A stretch of 60,873 bases of DNA from RGIG7213 sp045545665 (GCA_045545665.1 JAZQBL010000008.1:1-60873), one strand, 5' to 3'. Counted from the first letter of the stretch, positions 1-7,941 are shown. The notes: generated from the sequence alone by a model not told the origin. Numbers and translations: made by a program.

Positions 1-425
1 ACAATTTGACCAGTACAGAATTGTTCAAATTTGTAGAACCTCGATATGTATTTACTTCTCTTTTCTTGTAGCAATCAGTGCAAGCAAATTTGGCGTGATT
101 TTTTGCAGGTTCAAGTAAAAAAACAACAATTGTCTTTGTAATCGAAGAAAAACAAACGCAAAAAGTGGTTTTATCACTTTCGGCGTTCTCTTACTTTGTT
201 GCATGCAGACGTACAACATCTCTCATGATATGTAGAATAAAATCAAACCATGCAATGACTCCAATCTTTTTGGGATATCCATTCTCTCTAACAAAAAGCA
301 TAGCTTTGATTATTACTTCGGGGCTTTCGTTTGGATATCAATGCATCAACAGGCAACGATTGAAATGTTATCAAAACCATCAAAACGATCGATAACATTT
401 TCATAAACTTTGATACTTTCATCAT
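1..425 (-). pseudogene. Decayed secreted-protein gene, running off the left edge
   Basis: A strong ribosome binding site (AAGGAG) precedes ATG at 425. The start encodes a clear signal peptide (MMKVSKFMKMLSIVLMVLI, then a cleavage-like VDA), but the frame stops at TAG after 45 codons. A second frame then reads as protein-like sequence (PEVIIKAMLFVRENGYPKK, ending HATK) up to a TAA, and continues in the same frame (KTIVVFLLEPAKNHAKFACT) to the window edge. The simplest reading is one ancestral gene broken by a frameshift and a nonsense codon. The family is not recognised. Its promoter and leader lie in a ~475-bp repeat that also precedes a second truncated copy near 2104. Confidence 0.42.
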
Positions 426-855
426 TTTACTCTCCTTTTTTAGTGAATTAATATGCTTTCCACAATTTAATCATATGTAGTATTTTGTCGATTTTTATTA
501 CTTTTGGAGTAAAATGCATTTAAAATAGAGTATTACATACACAATAAAATATCGTATAATTTATAATAAAAGCATGCGAAAAACTTCCACATAATAAAAA
601 CAATATATGTATCTGTAAGATGTTTCGTGGAATTGCTTTAATTTACATAACTAACCCCGTGGAGCAAAAAGTTACGGTCAATTATAGCACAATTCAAACA
701 ACAAAAAAACGCGCTGAACACAGCTTTGAACTTTATTCATCGAACAAATCACTCAGAAATACAGGTAGAAATGAATATTTTATCTAAATATAAAAAATTT
801 ACCATTATGCTTGGCATGTATTTTTGACAAGATTATCGAACAAAAAAACTTTCTA
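382..855. repeat. Direct repeat, copy A (~475 bp)
   Basis: Imperfect direct repeat of 2061-2535. The segment around 420-690 is nearly identical between copies; similarity falls off toward 855. On the minus strand it holds a decayed terminator hairpin (about 705-725), an AT-rich leader, a ribosome binding site and the first codons of a signal-peptide gene (MMKVSKF). Confidence 0.85.
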
Positions 856-865
856 AGATATGAAT

Positions 866-908
866 AATGGTATAGCAGAATGATTTGATGTGATTCTGCT
901 ATACCATT
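866..908. terminator. Perfect 16-bp inverted repeat, probable terminator
   Basis: Arms 866-881 and 893-908 (AATGGTATAGCAGAAT and its complement) are perfect and flank an 11-nt loop. It lies downstream of the minus-strand gene at 1117-1593, and a T-run follows about 17 nt further on in that direction. It could also be a protein-binding palindrome. Confidence 0.5.
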
Positions 909-1116
909 AAAATATTATGTTGTTTCACCCATTTTTACCAAAAGTAATCATACCATTTGTGTATAGAAAATACTGCACACAATCAAATGATGGTAAGTTT
1001 AAAAGTACATTTAATCATCACGATGTTATAAACTACTTTCAAAAGAAAACTTGTAAACTTTTAAGTCAACCAAAATGTTATGAAATTGTTCGATTCAATT
1101 TATATGATTCAGCACC

Positions 1117-1593
1117 TTATTTCACTTTACCACCTATCTTGTATAACATTTTTTCATTTTTTACATCAATTATAAATGTGAATCCTCCTGCAATGCATTT
1201 AAGTAAAATATTATTCGCTTCAGGCCATCTAACACCACATTCAATTTCTGCTTCAGACTTCAAAACGCTAGAAATTGAACTGAACGGCATTTTTATATCA
1301 CCAACAATACTACCGATATTCCATAAAAAAACGCCATCCGAATTAAATGCAACTACATTGTTCTCACATCTGTTCTCACTTGTAAACGGGATGGGGTTGA
1401 AACCATTCCTTAAAATTCGATCCTCTGTTATAAGTACAAGACAATCATATATTATACATATTTCATATATTTTATCCAGCGATTCAATACTCAGTCCTGA
1501 AAGACAATTAATGTTGTATAGCCCTTCTGACGAAATTTCGAAAGCAAGGTGCTTATTATTATGCGTTATTGTTTCAATTTTTATAAATTCCAT
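1117..1593 (-). CDS. Hypothetical protein, 158 aa
   Basis: Not recognised. The start at 1593 is supported by AAGGAG eight bases upstream of ATG and by a promoter at 1725-1754. There is no signal peptide or membrane segment. The sequence alternates short hydrophobic stretches with polar turns (DGVFLWNIGSIVGDIKMPFS), suggesting an all-beta fold; WPEANNILLKCIAGGFTFII near the C-terminus fits that. A 263-codon open frame on the opposite strand overlaps it completely but has no ribosome binding site. A strong inverted repeat at 866-908 lies downstream. It stands alone in an AT-rich region between two copies of a direct repeat, which suggests recent acquisition. Confidence 0.6.
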   Translation of the reverse strand: MEFIKIETITHNNKHLAFEISSEGLYNINCLSGLSIESLDKIYEICIIYDCLVLITEDRILRNGFNPIPFTSENRCENNVVAFNSDGVFLWNIGSIVGDIKMPFSSISSVLKSEAEIECGVRWPEANNILLKCIAGGFTFIIDVKNEKMLYKIGGKVK

Positions 1594-1724
1594 AATATCT
1601 CCTTATGGCAATACAATACTTGGTCCATATGCGGAATTGGGAAGAAGCGAACCGAGCTCAAATTGTAAAGTATTACTAACAGTAGATTCATTTACCACCC
1701 CAACATAAACAGTTAATTCAAAAT

Positions 1725-1754
1725 ATAATATAAGTTGCTCTAACGTTTTGACAA
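1725..1754 (-). promoter_or_regulatory. Promoter for the 158-aa gene
   Basis: On the minus strand, TTGTCA (1749-1754) and TATTAT (1725-1730) are separated by 18 bases. A leader of roughly 125 nt follows before the start at 1593. Confidence 0.45.
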
Positions 1755-2044
1755 AAACTAAAACAAAAGAGATGCAAATCATCTAATTATTCGTTTATGA
1801 CAATTATCTACTTGTGCATATTATGAATTTTGAGAAAAACTATTGTTGCTATTATCATTTTACTGTAAATGAAGATTTTAATATGTGACTTTTGTTTAAC
1901 ATTTTGCAAATTGTTTCAAGCATTACCAACTTACAAACAGTTTTCAGTATCTCGCTAACGCTTCAGCAAATATACTCTATAATCACAGTAATAGAATTTC
2001 TGCAATCTAACATGCACAAAGCTATCAATGACAAAAAAACACGA
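1755..2044. other. AT-rich spacer, nothing recognised
   Basis: No open frame with a ribosome binding site, no hairpin with a T-run and no clear match to other parts of the window were seen here. Confidence 0.5.
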
Positions 2045-2104
2045 CTAAGAAAATGGTAATAAAACGATAAATAACATTTTAGTAAACTTTGATACCTTCA
2101 TCAT
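2045..2104 (-). pseudogene. Truncated signal-peptide gene start
   Basis: Second copy of the MMKVSKF start seen at 425, with the same AAGGAG ribosome binding site. Only 19 codons (MMKVSKFTKMLFIVLLPFS) precede TAG, and no downstream continuation was recognised. It looks like the 5' stub of the same secreted-protein family, left after recombination or deletion. Confidence 0.5.
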
Positions 2105-2535
2105 TTTACTCTCCTTTTTTAGTGAATTAATATGGTTTCCACAATTTAATTATATGTAATATTTTTTCGTTTTTTATTACTTTTGGTCCAAAATCGATTT
2201 AAAATAGAGTATTACATACACAATAAAATATCGTATAATTTATAATAAAAGCATCCGAAAAACTTCCACATAATAAAAACAATATATGTATCTGTTAGAT
2301 ATTTCGTGGAATTGCTTTAATTTACATAACTAACCCCGTGGAGCAAAAAGTTACAGTCAATGATAATACAATTCGAACAAAAAAACCGTGCTGAACACGG
2401 TTTTGGACTTTATTCACTTCGTAAAATTGCTAAAAAATATAGCGATGAAATGAATATTGTATCTGAAGACAAGTAGTTTGATGTTATGCTTGAACTGTAT
2501 TTTTAGCAAGGTTATTGACTGAAAAAACAAAGTAC
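2061..2535. repeat. Direct repeat, copy B (~475 bp)
   Basis: Partner of 382-855. This copy keeps an intact minus-strand terminator hairpin (2384-2402), which is degraded in copy A, so copy B is probably closer to the ancestral form. Confidence 0.85.
2384..2402 (-). terminator. Rho-independent terminator within repeat copy B
   Basis: Stem AACCGTG/CACGGTT with a 5-nt loop, followed on the minus strand by a run of T. It could end transcription from the 269-aa gene upstream. Confidence 0.6.
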
Positions 2536-2735
2536 ATTATCTGTCGCATAAACAATAATTATGCTGTGAACACTCCAATTTTATACAACTAATATTTATA
2601 TAGCGAAAAGGATTCAAGTAAATATGACTTTATAAAGCCACATTAATCTGAATCCTAATCTAAAATTAATCATTTACCATTATGAGTAATCAGCTATTGT
2701 TTATTTGCAAAACAATCATATAAATCATCTATTAC

Positions 2736-3545
2736 CTAAGGTGTATCCCTCGCCAACATAAATTTTTTGTCATCAGACAAATCTGATTCTGCGACAAAAA
2801 TGGGATAAAAATCGCTGTCTTTCACAACACCGAACTTATCAAAATGATGTAAGCACAATAACATTTCTCGCTTCAGCATTTTTTTCGTAAGTTCTCCGAT
2901 AGAACAGTTTTCGGGCAGCACAACGTATAAAGTAGATATCATTTTTTCATCATCCCAACCTGAACATACCTTAGCACCTATATTCTTAATAATTATACTT
3001 CGGTTAAGAACAGGTGCGGCGTAACTTGTAATATGCCAGAGTGCGAGTTGATCAAACGATTCAGCATGTATTGAATATTCGCACCTTGCGGGTGTATCGG
3101 GATATATAATTTTCGATTTATCTCTTTTCTCAGGCTTTTCACCAAAAAATCCGTAATAATGTAACTCTTCATTTGATAACACTCTGCGGTATTCTACACT
3201 GCAACTATTTTCAGCAAATATGTTTTTCAATAACCTTAACAAATCATCACCGTACCTCTCTTTGAAATTATCTTCAGATAATTCAACATTACGATAATAT
3301 AATTCTAATTGAAAATAATTGGTAAACTGTGCCGCCTTTTTTATCTTTTCACGTTTGTCAAATCCTGTGTATTGCCAAACAAATTTGTCCTCGACATTCA
3401 TCATCTGATACGTAACAAGATAGCATGCAGTAATATCAACACCGTACTGTTTTTTCGCCTCAGCGATAAACTGTTTTGCCACGGGTGATTGCTTTGCCTT
3501 TCCCGAGGAAATTATATGAGAGATTTCGCTTTTTGTTAAAGTCAT
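2736..3545 (-). CDS. Hypothetical protein, 269 aa
   Basis: Not recognised. The start at 3545 has GAAAGGT about 9 bases upstream. The protein is soluble-looking, rich in aromatic and charged residues, with no signal peptide or membrane helix. The N-terminal ~30 residues (MTLTKSEISHIISSGKAKQS) look helical. It begins 7 nt after the stop of a short frame at 3553-3762, so the two are probably co-transcribed. The pairing of a short fragment with a larger cytoplasmic protein resembles toxin-tip/immunity neighbourhoods, but no residue pattern proves that. Base composition is AT-rich like the rest of this end of the window. Confidence 0.6.
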   Translation of the reverse strand: MTLTKSEISHIISSGKAKQSPVAKQFIAEAKKQYGVDITACYLVTYQMMNVEDKFVWQYTGFDKREKIKKAAQFTNYFQLELYYRNVELSEDNFKERYGDDLLRLLKNIFAENSCSVEYRRVLSNEELHYYGFFGEKPEKRDKSKIIYPDTPARCEYSIHAESFDQLALWHITSYAAPVLNRSIIIKNIGAKVCSGWDDEKMISTLYVVLPENCSIGELTKKMLKREMLLCLHHFDKFGVVKDSDFYPIFVAESDLSDDKKFMLARDTP

Positions 3546-3552
3546 AACAAAA

Positions 3553-3762
3553 TTACCTTTCAGTTAAGGGGAACCAATAACCAATAGACCCCTGTTGTAT
3601 TAGATTTGAACCTCCGTAGTTATTTGCAAAATAATTCACCAAATATGAATATTCCATATATAATGATGTATAGTTGGGAGCTGTCGTTGGATTGTGAGAA
3701 AAATAGAATTGACAATTATCAGCAATACAACTATCCAAAAAGCGTAAATTGATTTCTCTCAC
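3553..3762 (-). CDS. Short hypothetical protein or C-terminal fragment, 69 aa from GTG
   Basis: The frame begins with GTG at 3762 but has no convincing ribosome binding site, and it stays open and protein-like upstream to 3828 (ILQNYENHKNTYGNSF). This suggests a C-terminal fragment of a larger gene whose 5' part is gone. The C-terminal half is rich in Tyr, Asn and Gly (NYFANNYGGSNLIQQGSIGY). It sits 7 nt upstream of the 269-aa gene. It could be a displaced C-terminal domain of a larger secreted protein; the family is not recognised. Confidence 0.4.
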   Translation of the reverse strand: MREINLRFLDSCIADNCQFYFSHNPTTAPNYTSLYMEYSYLVNYFANNYGGSNLIQQGSIGYWFPLTER

Positions 3763-3967
3763 AAAAGAGTTCCCATATGTATTTTTATGGTTTTCATAAT
3801 TCTGTAATATCCTATATATTATTGCGTTTTATACTTCCGCTGAACAACACAATACTAACTCACAGCAAATTGATTATGAAAAAGTCCCGCGGCAACATTT
3901 TTTGAACCTTTTTTATTTGATTCGGGGCAATGTCCGCAAACCGGCAGTTCTATATATTTGAATTTGT

Positions 3968-4753
3968 TTACTTGTTTTTATATTCAAATAAGCGATACAG
4001 CTTTTTTGAGAGACCGCCTGCATAGATCTTGGCAAAAATCAGTCTTTCAAATCCTTTCAGCTCGTCTATGTATTTTTGAGGTATCATCGTGTATTCTTTT
4101 ACGAAGGAAATTTTTTCGTTTTGATAATTCTCTGGGTCATCTATACCGTAAACCTCGTTTACACCCACATCATTTATCGGATTTCCGTGCTTCGACATTT
4201 TTGCTGCAAAAGTGGTATAGCAATCCACTAAAAGTGCTATTCTTTCAAAATGCGTGCATAGACTGTCTGTTAGGTTCTGCATATCCTCAACAGTCAAATA
4301 CATACTTACACCTTCCATAACAACAATGGCGGAGTGGGTTTCTTTAATCGTTGTGAGCCACTTGCAATCTCTTGCGTCACCTGCAATCATTTTGTAGTTG
4401 TTTGTATCGGTATAATATTTTTTTCTTTCCTCGATAACCTCTGAAAAATCAACGTCATACCACTTGTGTTTTTCAGTTCCGACTCTTATGGAACGACTAT
4501 CCATTCCGCAACCGATATGAATAATAACCGCATCCTGCAATTCTGTCATTTGTTGCTTTAGCCATTCGTCAAACACGGCAGAGCGAACTCCCATATAGTA
4601 TGCAAGCCATTTAGATTTTGATTTTCCCTTAAGAACAAATCCTTCGGCTTCCCAAATTTCTTCGGCTTTTTTATCATCAAGGAACAAGCCCTTTTTACTC
4701 ACGTAGGACTTACCGTATAAAGGGATATATAACGTCTTATTCACGCTGTTCAT
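3968..4753 (-). CDS. SAM-dependent methyltransferase, leucine carboxyl methyltransferase (LCM) family
   Basis: 261 aa. The S-adenosylmethionine-binding signature HIGCGMDSR lies near residue 80, followed by the acidic loop YDVDFSEVIEERK and then VVMEGVSMYL, the arrangement typical of the LCM/PPM1-like family. Members methylate small molecules or carboxyl groups; the substrate here is unknown. The start at 4753 is preceded by GCAGGTGA. It is the last gene of a run of short minus-strand genes starting near 7898, 56 nt after the VOC protein, but may be transcribed separately. Family call is firm, substrate is not. Confidence 0.85.
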   Translation of the reverse strand: MNSVNKTLYIPLYGKSYVSKKGLFLDDKKAEEIWEAEGFVLKGKSKSKWLAYYMGVRSAVFDEWLKQQMTELQDAVIIHIGCGMDSRSIRVGTEKHKWYDVDFSEVIEERKKYYTDTNNYKMIAGDARDCKWLTTIKETHSAIVVMEGVSMYLTVEDMQNLTDSLCTHFERIALLVDCYTTFAAKMSKHGNPINDVGVNEVYGIDDPENYQNEKISFVKEYTMIPQKYIDELKGFERLIFAKIYAGGLSKKLYRLFEYKNK

Positions 4754-4809
4754 ATATTCACCTGCAAATTTTTATTTATCTAACTGTTAAACTTATTGGA
4801 ATATATTGA

Positions 4810-5172
4810 TCACACCGGTGTCCCTACCTCGATCAGGTTACCGTCCAAATCGTAAAATCGAATCACTCGTTGCCCCCAACTATGTGTCATAAGACGGTTT
4901 ACATAAGCAATATCAGGATATAGCCTTTCTAATTTTTCGACAAAGGATCCGATATCCTGCTCCTCAAAATATAATTCGCAAGAGTTGCTCTTTGGAACAA
5001 TATCTCTATTCAAAAACGATTTCCATATTTTTTCGTCTTGAAGGACAAGACCTTCTGTTAAGATCATATTACCGTCGTTATCAAGCACCAAGTCGATACC
5101 GAATAAGTCGTGATAGAATTTTCTCGATTTTTCTATATCTTTAACAACGATCAAAACGTTCTTAAGTTTCAT
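4810..5172 (-). CDS. Glyoxalase/VOC-superfamily protein
   Basis: 120 aa from the ATG at 5172, chosen because GGAG lies 7 bases upstream; an ATG five codons earlier lacks that spacing. One vicinal-oxygen-chelate domain: VLIVVKDIEKSRKFYHDLFG at the N-terminus (strand-helix-FY motif) and FYDLDGNLIEVG at the C-terminus, where the glutamate is the usual metal ligand. Such proteins act as glyoxalase, dioxygenase or drug-binding proteins. Nothing identifies the substrate. Its neighbours include a methyltransferase and detoxification-type genes. Confidence 0.85.
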   Translation of the reverse strand: MKLKNVLIVVKDIEKSRKFYHDLFGIDLVLDNDGNMILTEGLVLQDEKIWKSFLNRDIVPKSNSCELYFEEQDIGSFVEKLERLYPDIAYVNRLMTHSWGQRVIRFYDLDGNLIEVGTPV

Positions 5173-5213
5173 ATCATTTCTCCGCAAAATTGGAATTTGA
5201 TAAGCTGTTTATA

Positions 5214-5747
5214 TTACCGTTTTTCCGGTTTCATCCCATCAATAGTGATAACATTTATTTTGCCGTCAATCACATATCTCAACAGATCTTCTTTAAACTT
5301 TTCTACAGTCAAATGCTCATTTTTCCCAATATAAAATCTCTTGTCAAAAAATCCTGAATTTACCGTCCAATCAGAGCTTGTTCCGACTTTGATGATATCT
5401 TCTCTTTCCATTATTTCAAATTCTATAATATCATTATCTTTCGCAAGGCAAATAATTTGTTCAAAATCAAATGGAGTCGTCGATACTGATCCAAGCTCTG
5501 CATGTTTTGCTTTTTTGTTTTCCCGAACATAGAACATTTCAGAAACAGCAATATAGATGCACAAGATAGAAGCCAAGGTCACAGCAAGGCATATTGCAGT
5601 TATAAGAACATTTACAGGTTTCGAAGTAACGACAAATAAGTTTTTCCTAAAAATACTAAAAAGAATAAGCAGCATTGATACAATGATTTTAGCTAAAGGA
5701 TATGTATAATCGGTTAAATCTGTTTCCAATTCAAATATTTTCTTCAC
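5214..5747 (-). CDS. Hypothetical membrane protein, 177 aa
   Basis: Starts with GTG at 5747, preceded by AGGTG at 7-base spacing. Two membrane helices are visible, around residues 19-36 (IIVSMLLILFSIF) and 46-70 (VLITAICLAVTLASILCIYI), followed by a cytoplasmic-type C-terminal domain of about 100 residues with DNDIIEFEIMEREDIIKVG. The family is not recognised. It lies between the 258-aa hypothetical gene and the VOC gene on the same strand, with gaps of 40-65 nt. Confidence 0.65.
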   Translation of the reverse strand: MKKIFELETDLTDYTYPLAKIIVSMLLILFSIFRKNLFVVTSKPVNVLITAICLAVTLASILCIYIAVSEMFYVRENKKAKHAELGSVSTTPFDFEQIICLAKDNDIIEFEIMEREDIIKVGTSSDWTVNSGFFDKRFYIGKNEHLTVEKFKEDLLRYVIDGKINVITIDGMKPEKR

Positions 5748-5811
5748 AACTGCACCTATCGCTGAATCTCAATTTTCTAGAAGTTCGAAATATCGGTATT
5801 CATTTATTTTC

Positions 5812-6588
5812 TCACCAATCCCATTCAAACTTATTCCAATACTCTTTTTCGCCGTCCAGCAGTTCTTTTATTTTTGGGACTATTGAACCTGCAAAAGCAA
5901 CGGTATTTTCGTGAGAAAAATAGATTGCCCACGAAAAATCTTTGTCTGTGTATATCGTTTCGCACCCACCGTATTCGATCAACTCGGCTGTTTCAATACA
6001 GTGTTGCGGTCTAAAACAACTCTCGCCATAACAGTACAGATGTGTTCGAGGAAGACCTATTATTTGTTCAAGCTGTTTCATATACGGCTCAATATGGTCA
6101 AGCATAACGAAGAACTTTTCCGAAATTTCTTTTGGCTCATCTCCCATAAGAGGAAACCAATACGAAGTATTCACATATCCCCAAACAGAACGAAACTTAT
6201 CTTGTAACGTCGTGGCTTCTGCTCCGATAATAACTCGAGTATATGGAATATCTGCCAACGTAAATACCTCATTTTTTGAAAAAAGGTCTTCAAAGAACTC
6301 ACAAAACTCTTGATTTATTTTATCAATAATCTGTTTTGCGGAATTATTTTGAGGATCCAAAACAGAGGGCTCATAATGTACATCAACAAGATCGAGCACT
6401 TCTCTTTTCAAGTCTTCCTTGCAATCAAAAGCCTTGTCTATGAGTGTCGATAACTTAAATTCCAATTCATATGCGAGCAGATATCCAACATATGTAACGC
6501 CGCCATGATCCCTGTAGATCTTTTGATAAGACTTGGCTTTATTAATACACCAAAGTTTTAAATGGTTTATTATATTGTTAAACGTCAT
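5812..6588 (-). CDS. Hypothetical protein, 258 aa
   Basis: The ATG at 6588 is chosen over an in-frame GTG at 6600 because the GAGGTG motif lies just upstream of the ATG. The protein is soluble and acidic; its C-terminal part (FSWAIYFSHENTVAFAGSIV, then PKIKELL) resembles small cytoplasmic proteins often seen as immunity or accessory factors, but no named family is recognised. It contains Cys-rich LYCYGESCFRPQHC near residue 190. It lies in the minus-strand run of small genes downstream of the flavin reductase. Confidence 0.6.
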   Translation of the reverse strand: MTFNNIINHLKLWCINKAKSYQKIYRDHGGVTYVGYLLAYELEFKLSTLIDKAFDCKEDLKREVLDLVDVHYEPSVLDPQNNSAKQIIDKINQEFCEFFEDLFSKNEVFTLADIPYTRVIIGAEATTLQDKFRSVWGYVNTSYWFPLMGDEPKEISEKFFVMLDHIEPYMKQLEQIIGLPRTHLYCYGESCFRPQHCIETAELIEYGGCETIYTDKDFSWAIYFSHENTVAFAGSIVPKIKELLDGEKEYWNKFEWDW

Positions 6589-6622
6589 ACAGCACCTCAC
6601 CCCTGCATCGTGAGCAGTTCCA

Positions 6623-6748
6623 TTATAAAATCACTTTATTGTTAACGATATCGTTATCGGAAATAGGAGTGCCATCCAATGGATTGATTCCGTTTACCAA
6701 TTTATCTATAAATGATTTTGTGTATTCGACTTTTTCAAGTTCTGTCAT
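6623..6748 (-). CDS. Truncated small protein (41 aa) of the INPLDGTPI type
   Basis: Short frame with a good ribosome binding site (AGAGG, 8 bases before ATG at 6748). The sequence MTELEKVEYTKSFIDKLVNG followed by INPLDGTPISDNDIVNN resembles the N-terminal half of a small protein common in Clostridia that usually continues past VNNVRISRCFFYV; here it ends at NNKVIL. It is probably a recently truncated gene that still has its start signals. It lies 21 nt after the flavin reductase. Confidence 0.55.
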   Translation of the reverse strand: MTELEKVEYTKSFIDKLVNGINPLDGTPISDNDIVNNKVIL

Positions 6749-6769
6749 TTGTGCAACCTCTTACTCGTT

Positions 6770-7327
6770 TCATTTGATCTTCATACCGTCCGAAAACGCC
6801 TGTCCTACCTTGTTACCGAAATTCCAGTATGCATGCGTGATGCCGTCATAAATTATAGGATCAAGTTTTTTTACATCTATTTTTCCGTTTTCATCGAGAA
6901 TACTTTCGTCGGCAGAAACGTTGATAATATCACCGATGCAGATTCCGTCTTCGTTAAACTTAACAAGCTTGCATTCAAGCGTCATCGGTAACTCCTCAAT
7001 GATAGGCGCATTTACGTATTCACTCTTACACGCGTGAAATCCCGCTTTAGCAAATTTATCAGGCACATCATTTGCCGAAACGATACCAACGTAGTCACAA
7101 GGAATAACGGTGTTTGAAGTAGCAAAACTAACCGTAAAAGATTTAGCGTGTTTGATATTTTCTGTAGTCTTGTGATCATCTGCAAGGCAGACCATTATCT
7201 GATTTGTATCATAAACGCCGCCCCAAGCAGCATTCATTGCATTGGGAGTACCGTTTTCATCATATGTGCCTACAATCAGCACGGGCATAGGGTATACCCA
7301 GGTTTTTGTTCCAAAATTTTTTCGCAT
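6770..7327 (-). CDS. Flavin reductase-like (flavoredoxin-type) protein
   Basis: 185 aa from the second ATG at 7327, which has GGAG at 7-base spacing; the ATG two codons upstream is too close to that site. The FMN-binding split-barrel domain spans almost the whole protein: PMPVLIVGTYDENGTPNAMN near residue 13, WGGVYDTNQIMVCL, and FTVSFATSNTVIPCDYVG. Members reduce flavin with NAD(P)H or serve as small flavoprotein electron carriers. It follows the TipAS-like ORF with no gap and precedes the truncated 41-aa ORF, in an apparent operon led by the NUDIX gene. Confidence 0.88.
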   Translation of the reverse strand: MRKNFGTKTWVYPMPVLIVGTYDENGTPNAMNAAWGGVYDTNQIMVCLADDHKTTENIKHAKSFTVSFATSNTVIPCDYVGIVSANDVPDKFAKAGFHACKSEYVNAPIIEELPMTLECKLVKFNEDGICIGDIINVSADESILDENGKIDVKKLDPIIYDGITHAYWNFGNKVGQAFSDGMKIK

Positions 7328-7329
7328 AG

Positions 7330-7509
7330 TCATTCTCCTTTCGTTTTTTCGCAGTAAACAGCGATTGCTTCAGCAGTAAATTCGGCAGTTTTATCGCCGC
7401 ATTTGTCGATATTATTTCTGAATTGCGCGTCGCAGGCGTACATCTCATGCTCACGGTAAGCATCGGTATTGCCCAAACGAGAGCGAGCTTCATTTTCGTA
7501 ATTCTTCAT
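7330..7509 (-). CDS. Miniature TipAS-like domain protein (59 aa), internally deleted
   Basis: Start ATG at 7509 overlaps the NUDIX stop (ATGA) and has GAGG 8 bases upstream. The first ~22 residues (MKNYENEARSRLGNTDAYRE) match the start of the antibiotic-binding TipAS domain, and the rest (NNIDKCGDKTAEFTAEAIAV) matches its end. The helices between them are missing. Either an internal deletion left an in-frame remnant, or this is a working mini-domain. A full TipAS is about 120 residues and is normally fused to a MerR DNA-binding domain, which is absent. Recognition rests on recalled family sequence. Confidence 0.6.
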   Translation of the reverse strand: MKNYENEARSRLGNTDAYREHEMYACDAQFRNNIDKCGDKTAEFTAEAIAVYCEKTKGE

Positions 7510-7898
7510 TTATATACCTCGCAAATCTTTGCAAGTATTTCTTCGTCCGCCGGACAAAACTCATAATTTGATATCTCACTCGTCGTGATCCATTTAATAT
7601 CATTATGTTCTATCTTTTGCGGTTCACCCTCATCTATAGTGGCGTTGAACAAAGTAAGATGCACCGTCATGTCGGGATATTCGTGGACAACGTCCATGAA
7701 CACGTCGCCGACGGAAAGTATGACGGCAAGCTCTTCTTTGCACTCACGGATAAGCGCTTGTTCCTTCGTTTCGCCCGACTCCACTTTGCCGCCAACGAAC
7801 TCCCACAAGAGCCCTCTTGCCTTGTGCGCCGGGCGTTGGCAGATCATAAATTTATCGCCCTGCCATATGAGGGCTGCTACTACTTCGGTTATTTTCAT
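7506..7898 (-). CDS. NUDIX hydrolase, MutT-like (deoxy)nucleoside triphosphate pyrophosphohydrolase
   Basis: 130 aa. The NUDIX box is complete: GGKVESGETKEQALIRECKE at about residues 36-55, followed by EL, fitting GX5EX7REUXEEXGU. LLWEFVGGKVE and the short length match the MutT/8-oxo-dGTPase type that cleans oxidised nucleotides. It is the first gene of a minus-strand run, behind the promoter at 7942-7970, with AGGAA about 11 bases upstream of ATG. Its stop overlaps the start of the TipAS-like ORF, so translation is probably coupled. Confidence 0.9.
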   Translation of the reverse strand: MKITEVVAALIWQGDKFMICQRPAHKARGLLWEFVGGKVESGETKEQALIRECKEELAVILSVGDVFMDVVHEYPDMTVHLTLFNATIDEGEPQKIEHNDIKWITTSEISNYEFCPADEEILAKICEVYK

Positions 7899-7941
7899 AT
7901 TTTTTCAATTCCTAAACTCTTTAAGTATTGAGTATGGATTT

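Noticed and set aside
1590..1700. 36-codon upstream frame (MNLLLVILYNLSS...) in the leader of the 158-aa gene
   Set aside because: Weak ribosome binding site and overlap into the gene; probably chance.
917..1708. 263-codon open frame on the plus strand
   Set aside because: No ribosome binding site and low-complexity hydrophobic translation; it is antisense to the better supported 158-aa gene at 1117-1593.
7260..7493. 77-codon minus frame overlapping the TipAS-like ORF and flavin reductase
   Set aside because: Other frame of better supported genes, no ribosome binding site.
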